From an uncultured Clostridium sp. (GTDB taxonomy: Bacteria; Bacillota; Clostridia; Clostridiales; Clostridiaceae), in the NCBI GenBank assembly GCA_900547475.1, contig URGW01000025.1:1-55059 (forward strand): a stretch of DNA of 55,059 nt, read 5' to 3'. A program made the position numbers and the translations under genes. This document shows positions 1-8,702 of the stretch, piece after piece (the first letter of the stretch is position 1; each line of letters begins with the position of its first letter). The notes beneath the pieces are model-generated. The model saw only the letters and a program-made list of their open reading frames with translations, searched no databases and had not been told where the DNA came from.

Positions 1-29
1 TATGAATAATAATAAAAAATATTAAAATA

Positions 30-72
30 GGCCGTATCTATATTGAATTTATAAATTCAATATGATACAGCC
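30..72 (+). terminator. Hairpin, possible terminator of an upstream gene
   Basis: Positions 40-50 pair perfectly with 53-63, then 34-38 with 64-68 after a one-base bulge, and GGC 30-32 with GCC 70-72. A short T-rich stretch (CCTTTATTATT) follows. It probably ends a transcript entering from the left edge, before the ruvA leader. The T-run is poor, so an attenuator is also possible. Confidence 0.45.
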
Positions 73-220
73 CCTTTATTATTGAAAAAATTAAAGCAAA
101 ATGGTAAAGTATAAGGTAGACTAAAGAAGTAATAACGTTAATGTGTAATTGAAAATTGCAAAAGCTTAATTACAAAGAACAAAAATAATCTAATTTATAA
201 TTAGATTAAGGGGGATGGAA

Positions 221-826
221 ATGTACGAATATATTAAGGGAAAATATATTGGGATTAATAAGGATTATGTTATTATAGAGAATAATGGGATTGGATATAA
301 GATTTTTACATCAGGAGCCACTATGGCGGAAATGCCGAAGGTATCTGAAGAGGTTCAATTATATTTAGAGCAAATAGTAAGAGAAGATTTTATTGGATTA
401 TATGGATTTAGAGATAGAGAAGAGTTAGAGATGTTTAAACTGCTTATTTCAATAAGTGGAGTAGGGGCAAAAGCTGCTTTATCTTTACTTTCAATAAGTA
501 GAATAAATAACTTAAAATATGCAATAATTATGGAAGATGATAAACATTTATGCAGAGCACCTGGAATTGGAAAGAAGACTGCAGGAAGAATAATATTAGA
601 ACTAAAAGATAAGATTAAAACAGATGAAGTTTCTGAAGGTGTTGATATACAACAAGGATTTGAAGATATTGCACCAAGTAATAGTAATGCAATAGGAGAA
701 GCTCTTGGAGCATTATTAGCTCTTGGATATTCAGAAAAAGAAGCTGAAAGTGCATTAAAGAAAGTAAATAGAGAAGAATCTGTAGAAAATATTATTAAGG
801 AATGTTTAAGAGTATTAATGGGATAG
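221..826 (+). CDS. ruvA: Holliday junction branch migration protein RuvA
   Basis: RuvA tetramers bind four-way DNA junctions and load the RuvB motor during recombination repair in the cytoplasm. The protein starts MYEYIKGKY, the typical RuvA N-terminus, followed by an OB fold (about residues 1-65), tandem helix-hairpin-helix motifs (SISGVGAKAAL and APGIGKKTAGRI) and a small C-terminal RuvB-binding domain with GEALGALLALGYSEKEAE. An ATG at 215 is in frame, but the GGGG Shine-Dalgarno touches it; the ATG at 221 has proper spacing, giving 201 residues, the usual family length. The C-terminus is followed immediately by ruvB, so the two are co-transcribed. Confidence 0.96.
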   Translation: MYEYIKGKYIGINKDYVIIENNGIGYKIFTSGATMAEMPKVSEEVQLYLEQIVREDFIGLYGFRDREELEMFKLLISISGVGAKAALSLLSISRINNLKYAIIMEDDKHLCRAPGIGKKTAGRIILELKDKIKTDEVSEGVDIQQGFEDIAPSNSNAIGEALGALLALGYSEKEAESALKKVNREESVENIIKECLRVLMG

Positions 827-837
827 AGGTGATAGAT

Positions 838-1869
838 TTGGAGAGAATTATCACTCCAGATGAGATTCTGGAAGACGGAAATAGTGAATTAAGTTTAAGA
901 CCTCAGAAGATTAATGAGTATATAGGGCAAGATAAGGTAAAGGAAAGACTTAATATTTTTATTACAGCAGCTAAAAGAAGAAATGAAGCATTGGATCATG
1001 TGTTATTGTATGGCCCACCAGGACTAGGTAAAACAACGTTAGCTAATATTATAGCAAAAGAAATGGGTGGAGATTTTAAAATAACTTCAGGTCCAGCAAT
1101 TGAAAGAGCAGGAGATTTAGCAGCTATATTAACAACATTAAAAGATAATGATGTTTTATTTATTGATGAAATACATAGATTAAATAGAAGTGTTGAAGAA
1201 ATACTTTATCCGGCTATGGAAGACTATGCTTTAGACATAGTTATAGGAAAAGGTGCAGCTGCTAAATCTATTAGATTAGATTTACCACATTTTACTTTGA
1301 TTGGAGCAACAACTAGAATTGGTATGTTAACTTCTCCATTAAGAGATAGGTTTGGAGTTCTTTGTGATATGGTATATTATACTGAAGAACAATTAAAGGA
1401 AATAATAGTTCGTTCTGCATTTGTATTAGGTTGTAATATAACTGAAGAAGGGGCATATGAAATAGCTAGACGTTCTAGAGGAACACCAAGAATTGCAAAT
1501 AGGTTATTAAAGAGGGTTAGGGATTATGCTGAAGTGTATTCAGACTCTTTAATTAGTTACAAAGAAGCAAAAGCAGCTCTTGAACTTTTAGAAGTAGATG
1601 CCCAAGGTTTTGATAGAGTTGATAATAAAATATTAGAAGCTATTATTGATAATTTTAATGGTGGACCTGTAGGAATAGAAACATTATCTTATTTTATAGG
1701 TGAAGAACTTGGAACTATAGAAGATGTTTATGAACCGTATCTTCTTCAAAAAGGATTTATAGTTAGAACAGCTAGGGGAAGAACAGCTACAGATAAAGCA
1801 TATAGTCATTTAGGGAGATCAAGAGGTAAAAAAGTTACGAAAAGACAAACTAGTTTTTTTGAAAGTTAG
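838..1869 (+). CDS. ruvB: Holliday junction ATP-dependent helicase RuvB
   Basis: RuvB is the hexameric AAA+ motor that drives branch migration with RuvA. Visible are Walker A GPPGLGKT (residues 59-66), Walker B FIDEIHRL, sensor motif GATTRIG, and a C-terminal winged helix ending in an RTARGRTATDKAYSHLG segment. A longer frame opens at an ATG at 802 inside ruvA, but the TTG at 838 is preceded by GAGGTGA with 5-nt spacing, and the resulting protein begins at the conserved ERIITPDE region. That gives 343 residues, the family norm. It sits 11 nt after the ruvA stop codon and 12 nt before queA, in one operon. Confidence 0.96.
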   Translation: MERIITPDEILEDGNSELSLRPQKINEYIGQDKVKERLNIFITAAKRRNEALDHVLLYGPPGLGKTTLANIIAKEMGGDFKITSGPAIERAGDLAAILTTLKDNDVLFIDEIHRLNRSVEEILYPAMEDYALDIVIGKGAAAKSIRLDLPHFTLIGATTRIGMLTSPLRDRFGVLCDMVYYTEEQLKEIIVRSAFVLGCNITEEGAYEIARRSRGTPRIANRLLKRVRDYAEVYSDSLISYKEAKAALELLEVDAQGFDRVDNKILEAIIDNFNGGPVGIETLSYFIGEELGTIEDVYEPYLLQKGFIVRTARGRTATDKAYSHLGRSRGKKVTKRQTSFFES

Positions 1870-1881
1870 GAGATATATTAG

Positions 1882-2907
1882 ATGAAGACAAGTGATTTTG
1901 ATTTTTACTTACCAGAGGAGCTTATAGCTCAACATCCATTAGAAAAGAGAGATTATTCTAGATTAATGGTTTTAGATAAAGCTACTGGGGAAATAGATCA
2001 TAAACATTTTTATGATGTAATAGATTATTTAAATCCAGGAGATACATTAGTTTTGAATAATACTAGAGTAATGCCGGCAAGACTTATAGGAGAAAAATCT
2101 ATAAGTGGAGGTAAAATTGAGTTTTTACTTCTAAAAAGAATTGAGGGCGACAAATGGGAATGTTTAGCTAAACCTGGAAAAAGGGCCAAAATAGGAACTG
2201 AATTTACTTTTGGTGAAGGTAAATTAAAGTGTAAGGTAGTTGATATTGTAGAAGAAGGAAATAGAATTATAGAATTTTCTTATGATGGAATATTTGAACA
2301 GGTTTTAGATGAATTAGGTGAAATGCCACTTCCACCATATATAACAGAAAGATTAGATGATAGAGAAAGATATCAAACAGTTTATTCTAAAGAGCAAGGT
2401 TCTGCAGCAGCACCAACAGCTGGATTGCACTTTACAAAAGAGCTTTTAGAAGAAGTAAAGGAAAAAGGTGTAAATATAGCTTATGTAACATTACATGTAG
2501 GGCTTGGAACATTTAGACCTGTTAAGGTTGATGATGTAAATGAACATGTTATGCATTCAGAATTCTATCATTTAGCGGAAGAGGATGCAAAAATAATTAA
2601 TGAAACAAAGAAACGTGGAAATAAAATTATTTCAGTTGGAACAACATCTACAAGAACCTTAGAAACAATTGGAGATGAAAATGGTTTTGTTAAAGCACAA
2701 AGTGGATGGACTAATATATTTATTTATCCAGGATATAAGTTTAATGTTGTTGATAAGCTTATAACTAATTTCCACTTGCCAGAATCAACATTAATAATGT
2801 TAGTTTCAGCTTTAGCAGGAAAAGAAAAAGTAATGAATGCTTATAGTGAAGCTGTAAAAGAAAGATATAGATTCTTCTCTTTTGGAGATTCAATGATAAT
2901 AAAATAA
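1882..2907 (+). CDS. queA: tRNA preQ1(34) S-adenosylmethionine ribosyltransferase-isomerase QueA
   Basis: QueA transfers and rearranges the ribosyl group of SAM onto preQ1 at tRNA position 34, forming epoxyqueuosine. The 341-residue length matches the family. Diagnostic segments are the N-terminal DFDFYLPEELIAQHPLEKRD, LNNTRVMPARL, SAAAPTAGLHFT, VTLHVGLGTFRPV and ITNFHLPESTL. GGAG lies ahead of the ATG at 1882. The gene lies between ruvB and tgt, which supplies its preQ1-tRNA substrate, so queuosine synthesis genes are in one transcription unit. No preQ1 riboswitch is visible upstream. Confidence 0.96.
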   Translation: MKTSDFDFYLPEELIAQHPLEKRDYSRLMVLDKATGEIDHKHFYDVIDYLNPGDTLVLNNTRVMPARLIGEKSISGGKIEFLLLKRIEGDKWECLAKPGKRAKIGTEFTFGEGKLKCKVVDIVEEGNRIIEFSYDGIFEQVLDELGEMPLPPYITERLDDRERYQTVYSKEQGSAAAPTAGLHFTKELLEEVKEKGVNIAYVTLHVGLGTFRPVKVDDVNEHVMHSEFYHLAEEDAKIINETKKRGNKIISVGTTSTRTLETIGDENGFVKAQSGWTNIFIYPGYKFNVVDKLITNFHLPESTLIMLVSALAGKEKVMNAYSEAVKERYRFFSFGDSMIIK

Positions 2908-2937
2908 TAAAAACATAAGTTAAAAGGAAGTGAAGTT

Positions 2938-4077
2938 TTGAGTAAAAGATATACGCTGTTAAAAAAAGACGGTAAAGCAAGAAGAGGAAGATTTGAAACA
3001 CCTCATGGAACTATAGAAACACCAGTATTTATGAATGTTGGAACTTTAGCTGCAATTAAAGGTGGAGTTTCATCTATGGATTTAAAAGAAATAGGATGTC
3101 AAGTTGAGCTTTCAAATACGTATCACTTACATTTAAGACCATCTGATAAAGTAGTTGCTAAAATGGGTGGATTACATAAGTTTATGAATTGGGATAGACC
3201 TATATTAACTGACTCAGGTGGATTTCAAGTGTTCTCATTATCATCCATGAGAAAAATTAAAGAAGAGGGAGTTTACTTTAACTCACATATAGATGGTAAA
3301 AAGATTTTCATGGGACCAGAAGAATCAATGCAAATTCAAAGCAATTTAGCATCAACAATAGCTATGGCTTTTGATGAATGTATACCAAATCCATCAACTA
3401 GAGAATATGTAATAAATTCAGTTGCAAGAACAAATAGATGGTTAGATAGATGTATTGCTGAAATGAATAGATTAAATTCATTACCAGATACAATAAATAA
3501 AGAGCAAATGCTTTTTGGTATTAACCAAGGTGGTTGCTATGAAGATATAAGAATTGAACATGCTAAGCATTTAGCAAAATTAGATATGGATGGATATGCA
3601 ATTGGTGGTTTAGCAGTTGGAGAAACTCATGAAGAGATGTATAGAATTATTGATGCAGTAGTTCCACATTTACCAGAAGATAAGCCAATATACTTAATGG
3701 GAGTTGGTACTCCAGAAAATATATTAGAAGCTGTAGATAGAGGGGTTGACTTCTTCGATTGTGTTCTTCCAGCTAGAAATGGTAGACATGGTCATGTATT
3801 CACTGGGCAAGGTAAAATAAACTTAATGAATGCTAAGTTTGAATTAGATGAAAGACCAATAGATGAAGGATGTCAATGTCCTGCTTGTAAAAACTATACA
3901 AGAAGTTATATAAGACATTTATTTAAAGCTAAAGAAATGCTTGCATTAAGATTATGTGTTTTACATAACCTTTATTTCTATAATAAATTAATGGCTGATA
4001 TTAGAGATGCTATTGATAATGGAAACTATAGTGAGTTTAAAGAGCAAAAACTTAGAGATTGGAATATAAAAAAATAA
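2938..4077 (+). CDS. tgt: tRNA-guanine(34) transglycosylase Tgt
   Basis: Tgt exchanges guanine 34 of GU(N) anticodon tRNAs for preQ1, the step before QueA. The TTG start at 2938 follows AAGGAAGTGAAG and gives SKRYTLLKKDGKARRGRF, the usual N-terminal beta region. Conserved segments are ETPVFMNVGTLAAIKG, LTDSGGFQVFSL (proton-accepting Asp), GGLAVGE, DCVLPARNGRHG (nucleophile Asp) and the zinc site CQCPACKNYTRSYIRHLF with Cys-x-Cys-x2-Cys and a later His. The 379-residue length is normal. Confidence 0.96.
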   Translation: MSKRYTLLKKDGKARRGRFETPHGTIETPVFMNVGTLAAIKGGVSSMDLKEIGCQVELSNTYHLHLRPSDKVVAKMGGLHKFMNWDRPILTDSGGFQVFSLSSMRKIKEEGVYFNSHIDGKKIFMGPEESMQIQSNLASTIAMAFDECIPNPSTREYVINSVARTNRWLDRCIAEMNRLNSLPDTINKEQMLFGINQGGCYEDIRIEHAKHLAKLDMDGYAIGGLAVGETHEEMYRIIDAVVPHLPEDKPIYLMGVGTPENILEAVDRGVDFFDCVLPARNGRHGHVFTGQGKINLMNAKFELDERPIDEGCQCPACKNYTRSYIRHLFKAKEMLALRLCVLHNLYFYNKLMADIRDAIDNGNYSEFKEQKLRDWNIKK

Positions 4078-4137
4078 AATCTTAAAATTAGTTTTATGAA
4101 TAAATTATTAAACTTTGAAGTATAAATGTTCATAAAA

Positions 4138-4166
4138 TTGACATATAAATTTAAATAAAGTATAGT
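4138..4166 (+). promoter_or_regulatory. Sigma-A type promoter before yajC
   Basis: A consensus -35 TTGACA (4138-4143) is followed after exactly 17 nt by TATAGT (4161-4166). It lies 65 nt upstream of the yajC start and suggests that yajC can be expressed separately from the ruvAB-queA-tgt unit. Confidence 0.7.
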
Positions 4167-4230
4167 ATTTAATACATAATAAATATTATAATGTATTGTT
4201 TTAATATAAATGTGAAGGGAAGGGATTTTA

Positions 4231-4506
4231 ATGCCACAATTATTAGCTACATTATTACCTTTAGTTGCAATGTTTGCAATTATGTATTTCTTATTAATAC
4301 TTCCAGAAAAGAAAAGAACTAAGAAGTACAATACAATGTTATCAGAATTAAAAGTAAATGATGAAGTTTTAACTAGAGGCGGAATAATTGGGAAAATTAT
4401 AACAATTGATGAAGATCAAATGGTTATCCAATCAGGTCCAGATAGAGTAAGATTTAGAGTAACAAAAAATTCTATAGCTCAAAAATTAAATAAAGACGTT
4501 GCATAA
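4231..4506 (+). CDS. yajC: Preprotein translocase subunit YajC
   Basis: YajC is a small single-span membrane protein that associates with SecDF in the Sec translocase. The 91-residue protein has one hydrophobic helix (about residues 3-25), then the charged LPEKKRTKKYN stretch and the conserved cytosolic segment with GDEVLTRGGIIGKI-like residues (here NDEVLTRGGIIGKI). GGGAAGGG lies ahead of the ATG. Its position after tgt is the common gene order in Firmicutes and many other bacteria. No secDF appears in this window. Confidence 0.93.
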   Translation: MPQLLATLLPLVAMFAIMYFLLILPEKKRTKKYNTMLSELKVNDEVLTRGGIIGKIITIDEDQMVIQSGPDRVRFRVTKNSIAQKLNKDVA

Positions 4507-4517
4507 TAAAGAATATT

Positions 4518-4554
4518 ACCCCCTTTTAGTACATAGAATGAACTAAAAGGGGGT
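4518..4554 (+). promoter_or_regulatory. Perfect hairpin whose 3' arm contains a ribosome binding site
   Basis: A 13-bp perfect inverted repeat (4518-4530 with 4542-4554, core CCCCCTTTTAGT / ACTAAAAGGGGG) encloses an 11-nt loop. The GGGGG of the 3' arm (4549-4553) is also the only Shine-Dalgarno for the gene starting at 4561, 7 nt away. There is no T-run after it, so it is not a typical intrinsic terminator. Folding would hide the ribosome binding site. Confidence 0.75.
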
Positions 4555-4560
4555 GTTCTT

Positions 4561-4938
4561 ATGGAGTGGAAAGATTATTTTGGAAATGTTTTAAAAGGAG
4601 TTGTTGGAGCGGTTGCAATAGTTACCATATTAACTGCTATTTTTTCATTAATTATGAGTTTTGTTGAAATTAGTCCAGGTATAGACAGTGCTGTTAATGT
4701 AGGAATAACAAGTATAAGTTTAATATTTGGAACAATATTAGCAGCTAAGTTATATGGGCATAAAGGTTGGTTAGTAGGTCTTTCAGTTGGTGTATTATTT
4801 TACATAGCCTTATATGCAATTGGAGTTTTATTTGGAGCTGAAGCTACTTTAGGTTTATATGATTTAATTAAATTTTCGCTTTGTGTATTGGTAGGTATTC
4901 TTTCAGGTATGTTAGGTATTAATTTAGGAAGAGACTAA
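4561..4938 (+). CDS. Small integral membrane protein, TIGR04086 type
   Basis: A 125-residue protein of four likely membrane helices (about residues 10-34, 43-62, 68-92 and 101-121) with few charged residues. Size, topology and position directly after yajC match the TIGR04086 membrane protein family of clostridia, whose function is unknown. In many clostridia this gene is followed by scfA/scfB for a six-cysteine maturation peptide; no such peptide is visible here. Translation would depend on opening the hairpin at 4518-4554. Confidence 0.75.
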   Translation: MEWKDYFGNVLKGVVGAVAIVTILTAIFSLIMSFVEISPGIDSAVNVGITSISLIFGTILAAKLYGHKGWLVGLSVGVLFYIALYAIGVLFGAEATLGLYDLIKFSLCVLVGILSGMLGINLGRD

Positions 4939-5040
4939 AAGTTATAGGGGATTATAATTAAATTTTCCAAGTAGTTTAACTGAAAATCTAATTTTAGCAC
5001 TGAATCCAGGGGAAGGATAAAATTTAGCTATAGAAGCAGG

Positions 5041-5078
5041 AAAGGTATGATTTCTTTTGATAAGAATCATACCTTTTT
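5041..5078 (+). terminator. Intrinsic terminator of the yajC unit
   Basis: AAAGGTATGATT (5041-5052) pairs perfectly with AATCATACCTTT (5065-5076) across a 12-nt loop and runs into TTTTT. It ends the ruvA-to-membrane-protein transcript. Confidence 0.85.
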
Positions 5079-5348
5079 AATTTGTAAATTAACAAAAATA
5101 TTAATTCCCATGCACTTTTACCAATACTTTAAAACCTCCAAAAATAAAATTTTAATAATATACTATGAAAGAAATTAATAAAAATGACCGTCTTTTCACA
5201 AAAAAACTTGTTTAAAATTAATGAAAATTATATAAAATGATATAAATATAATGAATTTATTAATTATAGAGAGCTTTTAAAGAATATAAATTTAGAAAAC
5301 ACAAAAAATAAATTAGATAATATTTATATAAAAAATTAGTATAAAGTT

Positions 5349-5366
5349 TTGTTAAAAAATATACAA
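5349..5366. promoter_or_regulatory. Candidate Rex (NADH/NAD redox repressor) operator
   Basis: The 18-mer TTGTTAA-AAAA-TATACAA closely resembles the Rex consensus TTGTTAA-N4-TTAACAA (outer TTGT/ACAA intact, two inner mismatches in the right arm). It sits immediately upstream of the nox promoter. Rex control of NADH-consuming genes is established in clostridia; binding here is inferred. Confidence 0.45.
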
Positions 5367-5371
5367 AACCT

Positions 5372-5401
5372 CTTTACTATTTCTTAGTAAAGTAGTATGA
5401 T
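5372..5401 (+). promoter_or_regulatory. nox promoter overlapping an inverted repeat
   Basis: TTTACT (5373-5378), 17 nt, then TATGAT (5396-5401) forms a plausible sigma-A promoter. The -35 box lies in a perfect 8-bp inverted repeat CTTTACTA-TTTCT-TAGTAAAG (5372-5392), which may be an operator. Confidence 0.5.
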
Positions 5402-5475
5402 TTAATTAAGGAAAGTAATTATTAATTAAAAAATAGTATTAATAAATAAAAAGTTTATTTTAGGAGGAGACTATC

Positions 5476-6807
5476 ATGAAAATAGTAGTAGTTGGATGTA
5501 CACATGCAGGAACAGCTGCGGTAGTTAATTTAAAGGAGCTTCACCCAGAGAGTGAGATTACAATATATGAAAAAAATGATAATTTATCATTTTTATCATG
5601 TGGTATAGCTTTAAATGTCGGAGGAGTAATTAAAGAAACTAAAAATCTTTTCTATAACTCTCCAGAAAACCTTGCTAAAATGGGTGTAGTAACAAATATG
5701 AAGCATGAAGTTTTAAACATAGATTTTGAAAATAAAACTTTAAAAGTTAAAAACCTTTTAACAAATGAAGAATTTGAAGACAATTATGATAAATTAGTTT
5801 TAACATTAGGATCATGGCCTATTGTTCCTAAATTTGAAGGTGGAGATTTAGAAAATATTTTACTATGCAAGAATCATGACCATGCAATTGAAATAATTGA
5901 AAAATCTAAAACGGCTAAAAATGTAGTTATAATTGGTGCTGGATATATTGGGGTTGAACTTGTAGAAGCATTTGAAATGCAAGGTAAAAAGGTTACATTA
6001 ATAGATGCTGAAGATAGAATTATGGCTAAATATCTTGATAAAGAATTCACAGATATAGCTGAAAAAGCATTTATTGATAGAGGTGTAAATTTAGTATTAG
6101 GGGAAAAAGTATCTAAGTTTGAAGGTGAAAATGGAAAGGTAACTAAGGTTGTTACTGAAAAAGGAAGTTATGAAGGAGATTTAGTAGTATTATGTATTGG
6201 ATTTGCACCAAATACTAAGCTTGTTCAAGGTAAGTTAGATACTCTTCCAAATGGAGCAATTATAATTGATGAATATATGAGAACTAGTAAGGAAGATGTA
6301 TTTGCAGCAGGAGATTGTTGTGTAGTCAAATACAATCCAGCTAATGATACAAGATATATTCCTCTTGCAACAAATGCTGTAAGAATGGGTACTTTAGTAG
6401 CTAGAAACATTGTTGAACCAACTCTTAAATACATGGGTACTCAAGGGACTTCAGGAATTAAGATTTATGAAAAATGTATAGCATCAACAGGATTAACTGA
6501 AGATGTTGCAAAAGCTACAACTAAGATGAATGTTGCTTCAGTATCATTAACTGATAATTATAGACCAGAGTTTATGCCAACTTACTTACCAGCTACTGTT
6601 AAATTAGTATTTGATAAGGATACTAGAAGAGTAATTGGAGGTCAAATAATTTCTGATATAGATTTAACTCAATTTATGAATACTTTATCAGTAGTTATTC
6701 AAAATGAAATGACTATAGAAGAACTTGCAATGACAGACTTCTTCTTCCAACCACACTTTAATAAACCATGGAGTATTTTAAATGCAGTTGCATTAAAAGC
6801 TTTATAG
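5476..6807 (+). CDS. nox: Water-forming NADH oxidase (FAD-dependent)
   Basis: A flavoprotein disulfide-reductase family enzyme that reduces oxygen fully to water with NADH, a defence against oxygen in anaerobes. Diagnostic features are the N-terminal VGCTHAGTAAV FAD motif, the redox Cys42 in LSFLSCGIAL (held as a sulfenic acid in characterised Nox enzymes), a second Rossmann motif VIIGAGYIGVE near residue 155 for NADH, and the FAD-binding VFAAGDCCVV. The length of 443 matches Nox rather than longer CoA-disulfide reductases with added domains. CoA-disulfide reductase is the main alternative, but the VGCTHAGT start favours Nox. It is monocistronic, with AGGAGG before the ATG and a terminator after the stop. 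Confidence 0.85.
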   Translation: MKIVVVGCTHAGTAAVVNLKELHPESEITIYEKNDNLSFLSCGIALNVGGVIKETKNLFYNSPENLAKMGVVTNMKHEVLNIDFENKTLKVKNLLTNEEFEDNYDKLVLTLGSWPIVPKFEGGDLENILLCKNHDHAIEIIEKSKTAKNVVIIGAGYIGVELVEAFEMQGKKVTLIDAEDRIMAKYLDKEFTDIAEKAFIDRGVNLVLGEKVSKFEGENGKVTKVVTEKGSYEGDLVVLCIGFAPNTKLVQGKLDTLPNGAIIIDEYMRTSKEDVFAAGDCCVVKYNPANDTRYIPLATNAVRMGTLVARNIVEPTLKYMGTQGTSGIKIYEKCIASTGLTEDVAKATTKMNVASVSLTDNYRPEFMPTYLPATVKLVFDKDTRRVIGGQIISDIDLTQFMNTLSVVIQNEMTIEELAMTDFFFQPHFNKPWSILNAVALKAL

Positions 6808-6812
6808 TAAAA

Positions 6813-6843
6813 GAAGGTAATCTAGAAATGGGTTACCTTTTTT
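6813..6843 (+). terminator. Intrinsic terminator of nox
   Basis: AAGGTAATC (6814-6822) pairs with GGTTACCTT (6831-6839, one G-U pair) and is followed by a run of T. Confidence 0.8.
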
Positions 6844-6911
6844 ATTGAGAATTTATAAATTTTGTTATATTACTGAAAAAATAATAGTAATATTGTAAAG
6901 GGAGGTGAGAA

Positions 6912-8207
6912 ATGAGAAATAAATATATTAAAATCATAACAATATTTATAGCAATATGTTTAGTTACCAGTATAGCACTAAAAATAAAGATAAGTAAAAT
7001 TAATAATGACTCACAAAGTAAGAGTGAAAATATAAATATTAATGAAAGTGAAGGTGAAGAAAATATAGCAAATAAATTTATAGAAGATGGGGAAATGAGA
7101 GGGGTTTGGGTATCTACAGTAAGTAATTTAGATTGGCCAGAGGTTGGAAGTTATGATAGTAAAGTTCAAAAAGAATTATTAAAAGAAAAATTTGATTTTA
7201 TAGAAGAGCAAAATATGAATACAATATTTTTTCAAGTTAGACCAATGGGAGATGCTTTATATGAATCTAGTTATGCACCATGGTCTAAGTATTTGACGGG
7301 AACTTTAGGAGAAAATCCTGGATATGATCCTTTAGCGTTTGCTGTTGATGAAGCCCATAAAAGAGGAGTGGAACTTCAAGCATGGTTTAATCCATTTAGA
7401 ATAAATAGCAATTCAGAAAATTTCAGTATAGATGATTATATAGATGAATTGCCAGAAGAATCACCGTTAAAAAACAATCCAGATTGGATAGTAAAATATA
7501 ATAATTATCATTATCTTGATGCAGGAATACCAGAAGTTAGAGAATATATTATTGATACAATAATAGAGGTGGTAGAAAATTATAATATTGATGGTGTTGT
7601 TTTAGATGATTATTTTTATCCATATCCTTCAGGAGGATTAGAATTCCCAGATGAGGATACATATGAAAAGTATGGTGAAGGTTTTACTTCAAAGGATGAT
7701 TGGAGAAGAAATAATATTAATTCTTTCATAAGTGAATTATATAGCCAAATAAAGGATACTAATGTTGAAGTTAAATTTGGAGTTAGCCCATTTGGAATAT
7801 GGAGAAATGGAGAGTCAATTGGTGGAAGTAATACAAGCGGCTTAAGTAGTTATGATGATGTTTATGTAGACTCTAAAAAATGGATTCAAGAAGGTTGGAT
7901 TGATTATATTATTCCTCAAATATATTGGCAATTTGATTATAATTCAGCTCCATTTGCAACTCTAGTGGATTGGTGGGCTAAGCAAGTAGAAAATACTAAT
8001 GTAAAACTATATATTGGACATGCTGCTTATAAAATAAATGATTCAAGTTATGGAGAATCTTGGCTTAATTCAAATGAAATAATAAATCAAATACGCTATG
8101 CTAGGGCAAATAACAATGTAAATGGTAGTTGTTTCTTTAGGTTAAAGAGTTTAGAAGAAAATAGACTTGGATTTACAGATAAATTAAAGGAGTTGTATAC
8201 TAGGTAG
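6912..8207 (+). CDS. Membrane-anchored glycosyl hydrolase-like 10 (GHL10/DUF187) protein
   Basis: Residues 1-25 form a basic start followed by a hydrophobic helix without a clear cleavage site, so a signal anchor with an extracytoplasmic domain is likely. From residue 60 the protein matches the GHL10 (DUF187) TIM-barrel family: EMRGVWVSTVSNLDWP, FFQVRPMGDALYESSYAPWS, GVELQAWFNPFR, IDGVVLDDYFYPYP and WIDYIIPQIYWQ. Relatives such as YngK are presumed glycan hydrolases, perhaps acting on peptidoglycan; the substrate is not known. GGGAGGTGAG gives a strong start. Length 431 fits a single-domain member. Confidence 0.85.
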   Translation: MRNKYIKIITIFIAICLVTSIALKIKISKINNDSQSKSENININESEGEENIANKFIEDGEMRGVWVSTVSNLDWPEVGSYDSKVQKELLKEKFDFIEEQNMNTIFFQVRPMGDALYESSYAPWSKYLTGTLGENPGYDPLAFAVDEAHKRGVELQAWFNPFRINSNSENFSIDDYIDELPEESPLKNNPDWIVKYNNYHYLDAGIPEVREYIIDTIIEVVENYNIDGVVLDDYFYPYPSGGLEFPDEDTYEKYGEGFTSKDDWRRNNINSFISELYSQIKDTNVEVKFGVSPFGIWRNGESIGGSNTSGLSSYDDVYVDSKKWIQEGWIDYIIPQIYWQFDYNSAPFATLVDWWAKQVENTNVKLYIGHAAYKINDSSYGESWLNSNEIINQIRYARANNNVNGSCFFRLKSLEENRLGFTDKLKELYTR

Positions 8208-8240
8208 TTAGGTTGTAAAAAAGTAGATTAGTTTTTTTAG

Positions 8241-8590
8241 ATAGCATTAACTAAAGAAATTTGTAATAAAGGTTACTATTCAACTAAAGATTTTCACTAT
8301 TACGGATGCAAGCTTCATGTAATTGTAAATGTAAGAACTAAAATTACACCATATTCTGAATATGCATTGATAACATCAACATCAGTTCATAATTTAGAAG
8401 CAGTCACAGGGCTTTTTATAATAGTAGCCTCAACTGCCATAAGTACACTAAGATAAGCATTGAATAATTATTTAATCAAATTGATGAAAAAGTTAAATTA
8501 CAAAATTCTAAAAAGTAAGATTACCTAATGGAGTTCTTACTCATATTTTAGGTAAGCTTTCAGACTTTATGCTAATATTTAGGAATACTT
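8241..8590 (+). pseudogene. Remnant of a DDE transposase, tentatively IS982-like
   Basis: Frame 8241-8456 encodes a fragment with NKGYYSTKDFHYYGCKLHVI and, later, ALITSTSVHNLEAV, resembling the central RNase H-like part of IS982-type transposases. After a stop the similarity continues in other frames: LFNQIDEKVKLQNSKK near 8469-8516, then VRLPNGVLTHILGKLSDFM near 8512-8575. No start codon or N-terminal half remains. The piece is broken by at least one stop and one frameshift, so it is dead. The family assignment rests on remembered motif patterns and is tentative. Confidence 0.6.
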
Positions 8591-8702
8591 TTTGTTTGTG
8601 ATTTTAAATTATATATTTAATTATAAAGAAGAAATAATATTTATTTTAAGAATTTTAAAATTATTTAAATCTTTATTGGTTATATAATATATATTTTTGT
8701 AT

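Larger units (their letters stand above)
4939..5475. other. Intergenic region between the membrane protein gene and nox
   Basis: No convincing gene is seen in this very A/T-rich stretch on either strand. It contains a terminator at 5041-5078, and a Rex-like palindrome and a promoter just ahead of nox. The portion from 5080 to 5340 shows no recognisable structure. No scfA-like cysteine-rich peptide is encoded. Confidence 0.6.

Noticed and set aside
1861..1885. preQ1 riboswitch before queA/tgt
   Set aside because: The gaps in this operon are 12-30 nt, too short for the aptamer, and no such structure is seen before ruvA.
4026..4331. Open frame on the minus strand across the tgt-yajC gap
   Set aside because: It overlaps both coding genes and the good yajC promoter, and shows only low-complexity sequence.
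4939..5040. scfA-like six-cysteine peptide gene expected after the TIGR04086 gene
   Set aside because: No frame with the cysteine pattern is present in any reading frame.
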